Assembly: GCF_001005305.1 (NCBI RefSeq)
Contig: NZ_LBMH01000006.1
Coordinates: 279,166-343,165, forward strand
DNA from: Kordia zhangzhouensis
GTDB lineage: Bacteria; Bacteroidota; Bacteroidia; Flavobacteriales; Flavobacteriaceae
Direction: 5' to 3'
DNA: 64,000 nt
Below are positions 37,769-47,500 of this stretch, piece after piece (position 1 is the stretch's first letter; each line of letters begins with the position of its first letter). A program made the position numbers and the translations under genes. The notes below the pieces were generated by a model. The model did not search any database, had not been told where the DNA came from, and worked only from the letters and a program-made list of their open reading frames with translations.

Positions 37769-38989
37769 TTAAAGTATTTCTGCAACTACAAATGTACTTC
37801 CTCCAATGTAAATCACATCTTCATGAGACGCTTTTGCCAATGCTTGCTCATAGGCTTCTGAAACTGAATTATGTACATTCCCAAAAAGATTGTATTGAGC
37901 TGCTTTTTTTTGTAATTCATTTACAGATAAAGCACGCTCATTTTTTGGAGCACAAAAGTAATAAGTTGCCTTTTTTGGAAAAAAACTTAAAAAATCATCC
38001 ACATTTTTATCTTTCATAACTCCAAATACTATATGCAGTTTAGTATATCTTTCTTTTTGAAGTTGTTTTATTGTAGCGCTTAACCCTTCTTTATTATGTG
38101 CTGTATCACATATAGTTTTTGGGTTTTCATTGATGATTTGCCACCTTCCCAATAAATTGGTATTGCCCATCACATTCATCAATCCATTTTCAATATGTTT
38201 TTCTTCTATTTTGAAGTGTTTTAACAACCGAATAGCTTGCACTGCTGATTTGTAGTTTTTAAGCTGGTAAACTCCTTTTAAATCTGTTTTGTACTTTTTC
38301 TGGATAGTCTTTTCAGCTAAAAATAGTTGCGCTTCATGTTTTTTTGATTCATTTACAAACACAGGAAATGTTTCTGGATGATACTCACCAATGACAATAG
38401 GTGTTCTTTTTTTTATTATTCCTGCTTTTTCAGCAGCAATCTCAGACAATGTATCTCCTAAAAATTTTGTGTGTTCCAACCCTATATTTGTAATGATACT
38501 TACCTCAGGATTTATAATATTGGTAGCATCTAATCGCCCACCCATTCCTACTTCTATAATTGCAACATCTACTTTTTCTCGAGCAAAGTAATCAAATGCC
38601 ATCCCAGTGGTAAATTCAAAGAAAGACAGTCTATGCGTATGTATGTATGATTTGTACGTACGCACAAAGTTAATTACTTGAACATATTCAATCATTTTAC
38701 CATTAATCCGAATACGTTCTCTAAAATCTTTTAAGTGAGGCGAAGTAAACAAGCCCACCTTGTAACCTGCTTCTTGAAGAATAGAAGCAATCATATGACT
38801 CGTAGAACCTTTTCCGTTGGTTCCTCCTACATGGATACTTTTGAATGATTTTTCAGGCGACTTCAAACACTTAGAAAAAGCAATTATTTTATCTAAGCTC
38901 CATTCCAAATCTCCTTGAACAGCTCCTTTATTTTGATAAGATGAAGCTAATTTTTGTTCAAGCCATTGCAATTCTTCAACTTCAGACAT
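37769..38989 (-). CDS. folC: Folylpolyglutamate synthase / dihydrofolate synthase
   Basis: 406 aa. Mur-ligase-like fold with P-loop HVGGTNGKGSTSHM (about residues 51-64), FTSPHLKDFRERI, the Mg-binding EVGMGGRLDATN and, in the C-terminal domain, CDTAHNKEG. It adds glutamate to dihydropteroate and to folates. It is the last gene of the operon with the TonB-system genes (15-bp gap after tonB), a grouping often seen in flavobacteria. Confidence 0.95.
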   Translation of the reverse strand: MSEVEELQWLEQKLASSYQNKGAVQGDLEWSLDKIIAFSKCLKSPEKSFKSIHVGGTNGKGSTSHMIASILQEAGYKVGLFTSPHLKDFRERIRINGKMIEYVQVINFVRTYKSYIHTHRLSFFEFTTGMAFDYFAREKVDVAIIEVGMGGRLDATNIINPEVSIITNIGLEHTKFLGDTLSEIAAEKAGIIKKRTPIVIGEYHPETFPVFVNESKKHEAQLFLAEKTIQKKYKTDLKGVYQLKNYKSAVQAIRLLKHFKIEEKHIENGLMNVMGNTNLLGRWQIINENPKTICDTAHNKEGLSATIKQLQKERYTKLHIVFGVMKDKNVDDFLSFFPKKATYYFCAPKNERALSVNELQKKAAQYNLFGNVHNSVSEAYEQALAKASHEDVIYIGGSTFVVAEIL

Positions 38990-39004
38990 TTGTTTACAAA
39001 AAAA

Positions 39005-39901
39005 TTATTGCCCTATCTTGAAGTTTACCACAATAAAACCTGTTTGCGTGGCAGGAGCTTTAGAATCTTTATTCCAACGATATTCATATGCAGCTTTTTC
39101 TGCCGGTTTTAAAAGACACGCTGCTTTGTTTGTAGTTCCTCTTACACCTGCAACTGCATCAATTACTTTACCTTCACGATTTACGGTAATTTTTACCACC
39201 ACTCTACCAGATTCATTACAGTCTTGTTTGTCAACATTCCCACCACCTATCTTGCTTCTTCCATTTAGACCATATCCTCCAGCTCCGCCATTACCAGTTC
39301 CTGGGTCTCCATAGTAACTAGCTGCATAAGGATCTCCGTTAGGATTTCCTTTATCGCCTTCTCCATCGCCTGGACCTTCTCCTCCTTCTTCATTGCCATT
39401 AGAATTGTTTACACCATTCATCATAGCATCCAATTTTGCCTTCTTCGCAGCTTCTTCTTGTCTTTTCTTTTCTTCAGCTTCTCTTTTTTCTTTGGCGATT
39501 CGATCTGCTTCTGCTTTAGCTTTTTTAGCTTCTTCAGCCGCTTTACGTTTTGCTTCTTCTGCTTTTTTTATTGCAATCGATTCTTCCGAATCTTGTGTAA
39601 CTACTTCTTCAGAAGACACTTCTTCCGTAACCGTTTCTGTTTGTTCTTCTGGTTGCGATTCAGTTTGTTCTTCTACTTCTTTTTCTTGAGATTCAGGAGC
39701 CGTTTTAGGTTTTAACGCATCCTTAGGCTGCTCATTACCACTACCAACATTGGTCGTTCCAAAATTCACAGCAATCCCGCTTTCTTCCGGTGGATCTAAA
39801 TATTGCATTCCGAAGAGAAACATAATAATCAACAATGCAACCATTACTATAGTGGTTATTGTAGCAGACTTTCTTTTATGTTCTGTATTGAATAATGACA
39901 T
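39005..39901 (-). CDS. TonB-like energy transducer
   Basis: 298 aa. One N-terminal membrane anchor (about 13-32, TITTIVMVALLIIMFLFGM), a Glu/Lys/Ala-rich periplasmic spacer with a coiled-coil stretch (about 110-165), a Gly/Asn-rich region and a C-terminal TonB-like domain (GRVVVKITVNREGKVIDA). It transmits proton-motive force from the ExbB/ExbD complex to outer-membrane receptors. The spacer is charged and Lys/Glu-rich rather than the Pro-rich spacer of E. coli TonB. 7 bp downstream of the ExbD-like gene. Confidence 0.85.
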   Translation of the reverse strand: MSLFNTEHKRKSATITTIVMVALLIIMFLFGMQYLDPPEESGIAVNFGTTNVGSGNEQPKDALKPKTAPESQEKEVEEQTESQPEEQTETVTEEVSSEEVVTQDSEESIAIKKAEEAKRKAAEEAKKAKAEADRIAKEKREAEEKKRQEEAAKKAKLDAMMNGVNNSNGNEEGGEGPGDGEGDKGNPNGDPYAASYYGDPGTGNGGAGGYGLNGRSKIGGGNVDKQDCNESGRVVVKITVNREGKVIDAVAGVRGTTNKAACLLKPAEKAAYEYRWNKDSKAPATQTGFIVVNFKIGQ

Positions 39902-39908
39902 AATCTAT

Positions 39909-40280
39909 TTATTTTGACAATGCTACAACCTCAACTTGATAGTTTTTTTCTTGAAGCATTTTTATAATTTCTAATGTCGTAAAAGAAGTAAAATCGTAGG
40001 TTTGAATTTTCACTCTTACGTACTGACTATCAGTTAAACTTACGAATTTTTTCTTCAATTCTTGCATACCAATCTTAACTTCTTCTAGGTATACAGTTTC
40101 TTCACTTGCAATTTTTACAGCGAATACTACCTTTTCTTTTGAGAAATCTTTACTTGGTGTACTTTCTTGATATCCTTCTATATATCGAGCAAAAAACATC
40201 AAAAAAATTAAAAAAAGAGCACCTGCAACGAAAACAAATGGTATTTTAAATTTGCTATTTTTAGTTTGAAGCAAAGACAT
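39909..40280 (-). CDS. ExbD-like single-pass protein lacking the membrane Asp
   Basis: 123 aa. One membrane segment at about 14-31 (FVFVAGALFLIFLMFFARYI) and a periplasmic domain ending in EIIKMLQEKNYQVEVVAL, similar in layout to ExbD/TolR. Unlike the upstream ExbD it has no Asp in or near the membrane segment, the residue needed for proton flow. It overlaps the preceding exbD by one base and is 7 bp from tonB, so it belongs to the complex, possibly as a structural or regulatory partner. ExbD assignment is from position and topology; sequence similarity is weak. Confidence 0.65.
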   Translation of the reverse strand: MSLLQTKNSKFKIPFVFVAGALFLIFLMFFARYIEGYQESTPSKDFSKEKVVFAVKIASEETVYLEEVKIGMQELKKKFVSLTDSQYVRVKIQTYDFTSFTTLEIIKMLQEKNYQVEVVALSK

Positions 40281-40666
40281 TATTGAGGTCGTACTGCCAA
40301 AATAATTTTATATTTATTTCTGTTGGCAATATCCAGGATGTTTACAGCTTCCTCGATAGGCACACCTTCTTCTGCTCTCAATATAACTGTTGGCTCTTCT
40401 TGACCTTTTAGTTTAGCTTGCAACTTCGCTTCTACCTCTCCTGCTCTTACACGATCTGCATCAATGTAGATTTCTAAGTTTTTTTTAATACTTACAGCTA
40501 CATTTTGTGTATTTGTTGACTTCCCTTTTGCTTTTGGCAATAATAAATCGAGCGCATTAGGAGAATTTGAAGTAAGCATGAAAAACACCAATAACAAGAA
40601 TACAATATCTGTCATTGATGACATACTAAACTCTGGACTCACTTTGTTTCTACCTCTTAATTTCAT
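40280..40666 (-). CDS. Biopolymer transporter ExbD
   Basis: 128 aa. Proton-channel subunit of the TonB system. One membrane segment with the essential Asp20 in MTDIVFLLLVFFML, then a periplasmic domain (EPTVILRAEEGVPIEEAV). It works with the ExbB-like gene immediately upstream (9-bp gap). Confidence 0.92.
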   Translation of the reverse strand: MKLRGRNKVSPEFSMSSMTDIVFLLLVFFMLTSNSPNALDLLLPKAKGKSTNTQNVAVSIKKNLEIYIDADRVRAGEVEAKLQAKLKGQEEPTVILRAEEGVPIEEAVNILDIANRNKYKIILAVRPQ

Positions 40667-40675
40667 AGAAAAAAA

Positions 40676-41368
40676 TTACACAGGTTCATTCAATAAATCT
40701 AAGAAATCTACTGCATTTGCTTCCATTTGATGCACCACTTTATCCGTTTTTACTACTAAGTGATTGTATCCCATGTACGCAATAATTCCCACAATTAAAC
40801 CTGCCACAGTTGTGGTCATCGCTGTATAAATTCCATCAGCCAAACTACCCATTTCAGCTTGCCCTCCACTTGTTGCCATTTCATGGAAAGCCAAAATCAT
40901 ACCAATTACTGTTCCTAAGAAACCAATCATTGGTGCTGCTCCTGCAACTGTAGCCAGAATACTAACATTTTTTTCCAATTTATAAACTTCTAGTGTTCCT
41001 GCATTTTCGATAGCTTTGTTGATATCTTCTAGTGGCTTACCTATTCTACTTATTCCTTTTTCCGTTAGTCTTGCCACTGGCGAATCAGTTTGCGCACATA
41101 ATATTTTAGCAGCTTCTATTTTCCCACTCATCACATTATCTCTAATTTGATTCATGAAGTTTTTATCAATTTTCGAAGCAGCTTTAATAGCAAAAATTCG
41201 TTCAAAATAGATATAAAGTGCTACTGCCAGCATCACCAATAACACACTGATAATGATAATACTTCCAATACCACCATTGACAACTAATTCATAGATGGAA
41301 AGTGTTTTTTCTTGAACTTCCGCCGCATCTTCAGGATTTCCTGTTGATTGAAATAATAACATACGCAT
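40676..41368 (-). CDS. MotA/TolQ/ExbB proton channel family protein
   Basis: 230 aa. Three membrane segments (about 33-53, 137-157, 179-199) with the family core GAAPMIGFLGTVIGMI and MTTTVAGLIVGI. It forms the pentameric channel around ExbD and powers TonB-dependent uptake. It begins the operon exbB-exbD-exbD-like-tonB-folC; the start lies 47 bp after the nhaD stop. Confidence 0.92.
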   Translation of the reverse strand: MRMLLFQSTGNPEDAAEVQEKTLSIYELVVNGGIGSIIIISVLLVMLAVALYIYFERIFAIKAASKIDKNFMNQIRDNVMSGKIEAAKILCAQTDSPVARLTEKGISRIGKPLEDINKAIENAGTLEVYKLEKNVSILATVAGAAPMIGFLGTVIGMILAFHEMATSGGQAEMGSLADGIYTAMTTTVAGLIVGIIAYMGYNHLVVKTDKVVHQMEANAVDFLDLLNEPV

Positions 41369-41415
41369 TTTTTGATTAAAACTATATAACGTTTATTTTT
41401 TGAGTTAAGTATACT

Positions 41416-42834
41416 TTAGAATAATGTTCGCATAATCATAAAGGCAATTGAACCAACAACAAACCCTATGAGTGCCAACCAAGATATTTTTTTAAGATAC
41501 CAGAAAAAGTCTATTTTTTCCATCCCCATAGCCACAACACCAGCTGCAGAACCTATAATTAACATGCTTCCTCCAGTTCCTGCCGCAAAGGCAATAAAGT
41601 GCCATAATTCATGATCTAATGGTTCTGTAAACATTCCTAAACTTGCTGCTACTAAAGGTACGTTGTCAATTACTGCTGACCCCACACCTAATAACATTAT
41701 TACCAAATCAGAAACACCTCCTGTTTCCATTTCAGTTCCCAATTGTGGTGTTGCTTCTTTTAACCAATCTGCAAAACCAAATAGTAATCCTAAAGATTCG
41801 AGAGCTGCCACAGCCATTAAGATTCCTAAGAAGAATAATATACTAGGCAATTCTATTTTAGATAATGAATGATGCACAGGACTATGGTGCGCACCTAATG
41901 AATTATCTGAATCAGCATCATGTCCTTCGTTTGCCGCCACAGAAGCCATAGTAAACTTTGTATTACTGTACATTTCCGCAAAAATTGCAACTACAGATAG
42001 CGACAACATCATTCCTACGTATGGTGGTAAGTGCGTAACTACTTTGAAGACCGGAACAAAAATAATTGCTGATAAACCTAAATATAACATTGTTGGTCCA
42101 AAACGATGAGTTCTTTCTGTGTTATCCTCTTCTTCTTCATTAGGCAAGTTTCCTTGAAAAGGTTTTAGGAATGAAGCAATAAGTGTAGGAACAAGCATAC
42201 ATAGCAAAGAAGGAATGAATAAATATCCTAACAATTTACCTGTTGATACTTTTTTACCAATCCACAACATTGTAGTCGTTACATCTCCAATTGGTGACCA
42301 AGCACCACCTGAGTTTGCTGCAATGATAATTAAACCAGCATACCAAATACGTAAGTTTCTATCTGAGATTATTTTTTGCAAAATAGAAATCAATACGATT
42401 GTCGCTGTTAGGTTGTCAATAATTGCAGATAAGATAAATGCTAAGAAAGCAAAAATCCAAAGAACACGCTTTTTGCTACGTGTTTTAATGAATCCTTTAA
42501 TAGTTGCAAATCCATTAAAGTAATCTATAATTTCTACAATGGTCATTGCCCCAAGTAGGAAAACAAGTATTTCGGCAGTTTTTCCGAGATGGTGCAACAA
42601 GGTTTCTTCCATTAAATGCATTTTATCACCTTTAGGCATTCCTTCAAAATTATCTACAAGAGCATGCGCTCCAGAGTCGAACCAATTTTGAAAATCTTCA
42701 ATCCCGAATGCGACAAATGCCCAACAAATAGCCATCATGGCCAATGCAGGAATAAGCTTATCAATTTTAAGGTTGTGTTCTAGGGTTATTGCTAAATATC
42801 CTATGACGAATACGGCTACTATTGCTGATTCCAT
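41416..42834 (-). CDS. nhaD: Na+/H+ antiporter NhaD
   Basis: 472 aa, about 12-13 membrane segments of the IT/ArsB-NhaD type. Asp and Asn residues in the core are conserved: SAIIDNLTATIVLI, the GGAWSPIGDVTTTMLW hairpin and SAVIDNVPLVAASLGMF. It exports Na+ in exchange for protons, a typical marine trait. A cytoplasmic loop (ANEGHDADSDNSLGAHHSP) is His/Asp-rich and may sense pH. It lies between the amino-acid dehydrogenase gene and exbB, all on the minus strand. Confidence 0.92.
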   Translation of the reverse strand: MESAIVAVFVIGYLAITLEHNLKIDKLIPALAMMAICWAFVAFGIEDFQNWFDSGAHALVDNFEGMPKGDKMHLMEETLLHHLGKTAEILVFLLGAMTIVEIIDYFNGFATIKGFIKTRSKKRVLWIFAFLAFILSAIIDNLTATIVLISILQKIISDRNLRIWYAGLIIIAANSGGAWSPIGDVTTTMLWIGKKVSTGKLLGYLFIPSLLCMLVPTLIASFLKPFQGNLPNEEEEDNTERTHRFGPTMLYLGLSAIIFVPVFKVVTHLPPYVGMMLSLSVVAIFAEMYSNTKFTMASVAANEGHDADSDNSLGAHHSPVHHSLSKIELPSILFFLGILMAVAALESLGLLFGFADWLKEATPQLGTEMETGGVSDLVIMLLGVGSAVIDNVPLVAASLGMFTEPLDHELWHFIAFAAGTGGSMLIIGSAAGVVAMGMEKIDFFWYLKKISWLALIGFVVGSIAFMIMRTLF

Positions 42835-42856
42835 ATATAGTTTTTATAAGTTGAAT

Positions 42857-44083
42857 TTATACTAATTCTTTTAATGCAATTTCAAAAGCAGTTTTACTAA
42901 TATCTACTTTGGATGCATTTTTTTTGAATGTGTTTTGTAATGCTTTTTTAATGACTTTGGACGTGTCTTCAAAAATAGCTTCATCAGTCATTTGCACTCT
43001 TCTTTCCATAAAATAAGCAAATACCCTTGCCATTCCACAATTGGAGATAAAGTCTGGTATTAAACTTACTTTTTGATCTGTATGTTCCATAATAGGACCA
43101 AAGAAGATTTCTTTGTCTGCAAAAGGCACATTAGCTCCGCACGTTATTACCTCTAGTCCTGTTGCAATCATCTTATCAATTTGATCTTGTGTAATGAGTC
43201 TTGAAGCTGCGCAAGGTGCAAATATTTCTGTTGGCAATTCCCAAATACGCTTATTCATTTCTTCAAATGAAATCAAGTTATCCGCTACCAAAGTATTTCC
43301 TTCTTTTCGCAAAAAGAAATCTTTAATCTCTTCAAAAGAAAATCCATCTTCCTTGATTACTCCTCCCACAATATCTATAATTCCTACTATTTTAGCTCCC
43401 ATTTGGGATAAATAATAGGCTGCAGCTGCTCCAACGTTACCAAATCCTTGCACAATGGCACGTTTTCCTGCTACAGTTCCTCCATAAATATCATAATAGT
43501 GTCGAACAGCTTCCGCCACTCCATATCCTGTAATCATATCTGCCACAGTATATTTACGAGAAACATCAGGAGAATAATCCGTACTTTCAATCACTTTGAT
43601 TACTCCTAGACGCAACTGTCCAATTCGATTGATTTTATCAGCTTCTGTTGGCTTAAAGTGCCCATTAAAAACACCTTCTTGCGGATGCCAAACACCACTA
43701 TCTTCTGTAATAGGAATCACTTCATGAATTTCATCAACATTCAAATCTCCTCCTGTTCCATAGTAGCTTTTTAGCAAAGGAGCCACTGCATTATACCAGC
43801 GTTTTAACACTCCATTTTTTCGAGGATCTCGTGGATCAAAGTTAATTCCTGACTTTGCGCCTCCAATAGCTGGACCAGACACGGTAAACTTCACTTCCAT
43901 GGTTTTAGCAAGCGAAAGCACTTCATTCATATCTAATCCTTTTCGCATTCGTGTTCCTCCACCGGCAGCTCCTCCGCGCAATGAATTTATAACAGTCCAA
44001 CCTTCGGCTTCTGTTTCTGGGTCTTTCCAGTTGAATACAATTTCAGGGGCTTTATTTTCGTAAATTTTGAGTAATTCTTTCAA
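42857..44083 (-). CDS. Glu/Leu/Phe/Val dehydrogenase family protein
   Basis: 408 aa. An NAD(P)-dependent amino-acid dehydrogenase: Gly-rich substrate region RGGAAGGGTRMRKG, catalytic-Lys segment FTVSGPAIGGAKSGI and nucleotide-binding VQGFGNVGAAAAYYL. It oxidatively deaminates an amino acid to a 2-oxo acid. Length and motifs do not settle glutamate against leucine/valine/phenylalanine. Two minus-strand -7-like boxes (CAAATCTA at 44106-44113 and CAAATATA at 44121-44128) lie 20-45 bp upstream. Confidence 0.9.
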   Translation of the reverse strand: MKELLKIYENKAPEIVFNWKDPETEAEGWTVINSLRGGAAGGGTRMRKGLDMNEVLSLAKTMEVKFTVSGPAIGGAKSGINFDPRDPRKNGVLKRWYNAVAPLLKSYYGTGGDLNVDEIHEVIPITEDSGVWHPQEGVFNGHFKPTEADKINRIGQLRLGVIKVIESTDYSPDVSRKYTVADMITGYGVAEAVRHYYDIYGGTVAGKRAIVQGFGNVGAAAAYYLSQMGAKIVGIIDIVGGVIKEDGFSFEEIKDFFLRKEGNTLVADNLISFEEMNKRIWELPTEIFAPCAASRLITQDQIDKMIATGLEVITCGANVPFADKEIFFGPIMEHTDQKVSLIPDFISNCGMARVFAYFMERRVQMTDEAIFEDTSKVIKKALQNTFKKNASKVDISKTAFEIALKELV

Positions 44084-44176
44084 TTTAGTAGTTTTTATTA
44101 GAATTCAAATCTAAATCAAGCAAATATAAAAATTGTTAGCTTCTTTAGATAATCATTTTAAGACTATTTAACGTAA

Positions 44177-45238
44177 TCATAATGATGTGTAATCGTATAT
44201 GACGCCCGAACTATGATTCTTTGAAGCTCCTGTAACCGATTTCAGACAGTTTACTTCGTTTCTCAGCCGCAATACTCCTAAAAAACCAAAGATTAAAGCT
44301 TCCTTGTAGTTGATGATTTTTTTATCCGGTATAATCAAATTGACAGTACTGTAATTTTGTATTCTTGTCAATAAATAATCATTAAATGCTCCGCCACCTG
44401 TTACTAAAACTTTGGATTCCTTTAAAAAATTATTACTCATTTGTCGAGCAATATGCTCTACAAAAGTGTGTAAAATATCCTGCGGCTTCAGATTTGAGGC
44501 TTCTAACCGAGGAAATATTTCTTCTTGAACCCATTCCAATCCTAATGATTTAGGTGCTGATTGTTGATAATATGCCAGTTGATCCAACTCTTCTGCCAAC
44601 TTTTTTATATAATTTCCCGATTGAGCCATTTGTCCTTTATCATCATATTCAAGTCCCAAACGATTTGCATAATGATTCAATACAATATTTACAGGACAGA
44701 TATCGTAGGCAACTCTTGCTCCTTTTTCATGATAGGATACATTTGCAAATCCTCCTAAATTCAAACAATAATCATATCCTTCAAACAACAACTCATCCCC
44801 AATGGGCACTAATGGCGCACCTTGTCCGCCAAGAGCAACATCTTGTACTCTAAAATCACACACTACTTTTTGTTGCAGTAATGTTGCTAGTTGACGTTGA
44901 TTTCCTATTTGATAAGTAATTCCTTTTTCAGGTTGATGTAGAATTGTATGTCCATGTGAACATATTGCATCAATAGTTGTAATTTTTTGATTATCTATAA
45001 AAGAGCCAATAGCTTTTGCTAAATATTTCGTGTAGACAGCATCGAATGCTTCCAATTGTGCTGCGGAGTAATTAATTGCTTCTCGCAATTGTTGTTGCAT
45101 AGGTTTTGAGTACGGAATTGTGATTGCTTTTTCTATAGAAAAAAACCATTTTTCTTTGTTCTCAAAATGTAAATAGGCTACATCTATACCGTCGAGAGAT
45201 GTTCCCGACATTACTCCAATCACTTTATACATACTCAT
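44177..45238 (-). CDS. anmK: Anhydro-N-acetylmuramic acid kinase
   Basis: 353 aa. N-terminal phosphate-binding motif VMSGTSLDGIDVAYL, catalytic Asp region CDFRVQDVALGGQGAPLVP and ATP-binding LVTGGGAFNDYL. It phosphorylates and hydrates 1,6-anhydro-MurNAc in peptidoglycan recycling. The start is the first of three nearby Met codons. Divergent from the acyl-CoA dehydrogenase gene. Confidence 0.95.
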   Translation of the reverse strand: MSMYKVIGVMSGTSLDGIDVAYLHFENKEKWFFSIEKAITIPYSKPMQQQLREAINYSAAQLEAFDAVYTKYLAKAIGSFIDNQKITTIDAICSHGHTILHQPEKGITYQIGNQRQLATLLQQKVVCDFRVQDVALGGQGAPLVPIGDELLFEGYDYCLNLGGFANVSYHEKGARVAYDICPVNIVLNHYANRLGLEYDDKGQMAQSGNYIKKLAEELDQLAYYQQSAPKSLGLEWVQEEIFPRLEASNLKPQDILHTFVEHIARQMSNNFLKESKVLVTGGGAFNDYLLTRIQNYSTVNLIIPDKKIINYKEALIFGFLGVLRLRNEVNCLKSVTGASKNHSSGVIYDYTSL

Positions 45239-45353
45239 TCGGTAAAACTATTTATTTTATACCATATGTTTTTCAGTTTTAAGATAATCTTCACATTTTA
45301 CAAAAAACTAGTATTTAGACAGATTAAAGATTCTTAGAAATTCGTATTGATTA

Positions 45354-45384
45354 TTGAAAATCTGCTATTTTAAAATTATCTTTG
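45354..45384 (+). promoter_or_regulatory. Promoter of the acyl-CoA dehydrogenase gene
   Basis: TTG at 45354-45356, 20-nt spacer, perfect -7 box TATCTTTG at 45377-45384. The chosen ATG (45427) is 43 bp after the box, supporting that start over the one at 45382, which lies inside the box. Confidence 0.65.
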
Positions 45385-45426
45385 TGCGACTTTTTTAAAA
45401 ATTTATTAATTACTATATATACAGTT

Positions 45427-46569
45427 ATGGATTTTAATCTTACAGAAGAACACATCATGATTCGTGATGCAGCGAGAGATTTTGCAAGAACTGAGTTGCT
45501 TCCAGGAGTCATAGAACGTGACAACAAACAGGAGTTTCCACAAGAATTAGTTCGCAAAATGGGTGAATTAGGTTTTATGGGAATTATGGTCGATCCTAAA
45601 TATGGTGGAAGTGGTATGGACACAATCTCCTATATTTTAATCATGGAAGAACTTTCCAAAATTGACGCTTCTGCTTCTGTAATTGTATCTGTAAATAATT
45701 CTTTAGTTTGCTACGGATTAGAAGCATACGGATCAGAAGAACAAAAACAAAAATACCTAACAAAGTTAGCCACTGGAGAAAATGTAGGTGCATTTTGCTT
45801 GAGTGAGCCAGAAGCTGGTAGTGATGCAACCTCACAAAGAACAACAGCTATTGACATGGGTGATCATTATGTAATTAATGGAACTAAAAACTGGATTACA
45901 AGTGGAGGTCGTGCAGATGTTTATCTTGTTATAGCACAAACCGATAGAGATAAAGGGCACCGAGGAATCAATGCGTTTATCGTAGAAAGAGGAACTCCTG
46001 GTTTTGATATTGGTCCAAAAGAGGACAAGTTAGGAATTCGTGGAAGCGATACACATACATTACAATTCAATGATGTTAAAGTTCCAAAAGAAAACCGTAT
46101 TGGAGAAGATGGTTTCGGGTTTAAATTTGCCATGAAAACACTTTCAGGTGGACGAATTGGAATTGCTGCTCAAGCACTAGGAATTGCTTCAGGAGCTTAT
46201 GAATTGGCTAAAAAATATTCAAAAGAGCGTAAAGCTTTTGGTACTGAGATCGCAAATCATCAAGCAATTGCCTTCAAATTGGCAGACATGCATGTAGAAA
46301 TAGAAGCTGCTCGTCATTTGGTTACGAAAGCTGCTTGGGATAAAGACAATGGCAATAACTATGACATGTCAAGCGCTATGGCCAAACTATACGCTTCAAA
46401 AGTAGCAATGGACACCACAGTCGAAGCGGTTCAAGTACACGGAGGAAATGGTTTTGTAAAAGAATATCACGTAGAACGCTTGATGCGTGATGCGAAGATT
46501 ACTCAAATTTACGAAGGAACTTCTGAAATTCAGAAAATCGTAATCTCTAGAGGAATTTTGAAAGCATAA
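45427..46569 (+). CDS. Acyl-CoA dehydrogenase
   Basis: 380 aa from ATG 45427. FAD enzyme of fatty-acid or branched-chain acyl-CoA oxidation. Motifs: CLSEPEAGSDA (FAD/substrate), NGTKNWITSGG, and catalytic Glu in YEGTSEIQ near the C terminus, typical of short-chain/butyryl-CoA types. The upstream frame to 45382 is ruled out by the promoter and by family length. Monocistronic, followed by a bidirectional terminator. Confidence 0.94.
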   Translation: MDFNLTEEHIMIRDAARDFARTELLPGVIERDNKQEFPQELVRKMGELGFMGIMVDPKYGGSGMDTISYILIMEELSKIDASASVIVSVNNSLVCYGLEAYGSEEQKQKYLTKLATGENVGAFCLSEPEAGSDATSQRTTAIDMGDHYVINGTKNWITSGGRADVYLVIAQTDRDKGHRGINAFIVERGTPGFDIGPKEDKLGIRGSDTHTLQFNDVKVPKENRIGEDGFGFKFAMKTLSGGRIGIAAQALGIASGAYELAKKYSKERKAFGTEIANHQAIAFKLADMHVEIEAARHLVTKAAWDKDNGNNYDMSSAMAKLYASKVAMDTTVEAVQVHGGNGFVKEYHVERLMRDAKITQIYEGTSEIQKIVISRGILKA

Positions 46570-46586
46570 AAAATCTTTATTACTAT

Positions 46587-46621
46587 AAAAAGCGTATGAT
46601 AAAACTCATGCGCTTTTTTTT
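46587..46621. terminator. Bidirectional terminator
   Basis: 9-bp stem with one G-T pair (46591-46599 with 46606-46614), A-run before and T-run after; between the convergent acyl-CoA dehydrogenase and outer-membrane-protein genes. Confidence 0.85.
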
Positions 46622-46624
46622 TAT

Positions 46625-47422
46625 TTAAAACCGATATTCTCCTCCAACTCCTAAAGCATTCACGGTAACACTTCCTAGTTGATAATGCCTATAACCTCCA
46701 TGAATTGCAAATCGTTTCATATAATACTTTGCTTGAAGTGTAAATTCATCTACAGATGAATTATTAATCAACGATTGTTTCCATAAAGAACTTATACTAA
46801 AAGGTGCATTCAAAAAAACTTCTAACCCAACTTGATAAGCAAATCCGGTTTCATCAACTCCATTTCCCACATATGAGGCTCCAACACCCCAAAATGCAGT
46901 TACATACTTTTCACGAACGCGATAAAAATTTAGCATAAACGAACTAATTCCTAGCTCGGAATCAGGTCTTGATTCAAAAAAATGCAAATGATTTGCTTCT
47001 AATCCTAGTATTGGAAGTACTCTAAAATTTACTTTTATATCATTCCCATAGAATTCTTTTCCGCTAGCAAATACGGTATTAGAGATTAGTAGCTGGCTTC
47101 TTTTTAACGCACCATCTTCTTCAAGAAATGCATATTCGCCATGTGATCCATTTGCATACGGATACTGATAAAAATAGCGTGTTTCCATGTTTCCGAAAAA
47201 TATACCAACAGTAGCATGATATGCAATTTCTATAAAAACATCATCAAAAAAGCCTACACTATCATTACCATCACTGTCATCGTTCCAAGAACGTTCTGAA
47301 CGCGTATCAGACGAAGAGCTCCCTGAAAGATCTTCTTTAGCTCTATTGAGCTTTCCTTGCGCGGCACAAAAATTAAAAAATAGGTAACATAGTGCGAATG
47401 ATAGTGTAATTTTTGGCTTCAT
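46625..47422 (-). CDS. Uncharacterised outer-membrane beta-barrel-like protein
   Basis: 265 aa. Signal peptide ending NFCAAQ (about residue 22), then a Ser/Asp-rich linker (SSSDTRSERSWNDD) and an alternating hydrophobic/aromatic pattern ending in a barrel-type C-terminal strand VGGEYRF. No lipobox. It is probably an outer-membrane protein of unknown role. It stands alone. Confidence 0.75.
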   Translation of the reverse strand: MKPKITLSFALCYLFFNFCAAQGKLNRAKEDLSGSSSSDTRSERSWNDDSDGNDSVGFFDDVFIEIAYHATVGIFFGNMETRYFYQYPYANGSHGEYAFLEEDGALKRSQLLISNTVFASGKEFYGNDIKVNFRVLPILGLEANHLHFFESRPDSELGISSFMLNFYRVREKYVTAFWGVGASYVGNGVDETGFAYQVGLEVFLNAPFSISSLWKQSLINNSSVDEFTLQAKYYMKRFAIHGGYRHYQLGSVTVNALGVGGEYRF

Positions 47423-47500
47423 AATTTGGTTTTAATGTTGCAAAATGTCATCAAGAAAAGTGCCAAGCTGTTCTCAACGGTATACAATCATTAAAAATGT

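Noticed and set aside
39393..39715. Two plus-strand frames rich in Ser, Phe and Ala
   Set aside because: Antisense of the Lys/Glu/Ala-rich spacer of the TonB-like gene; no independent support.
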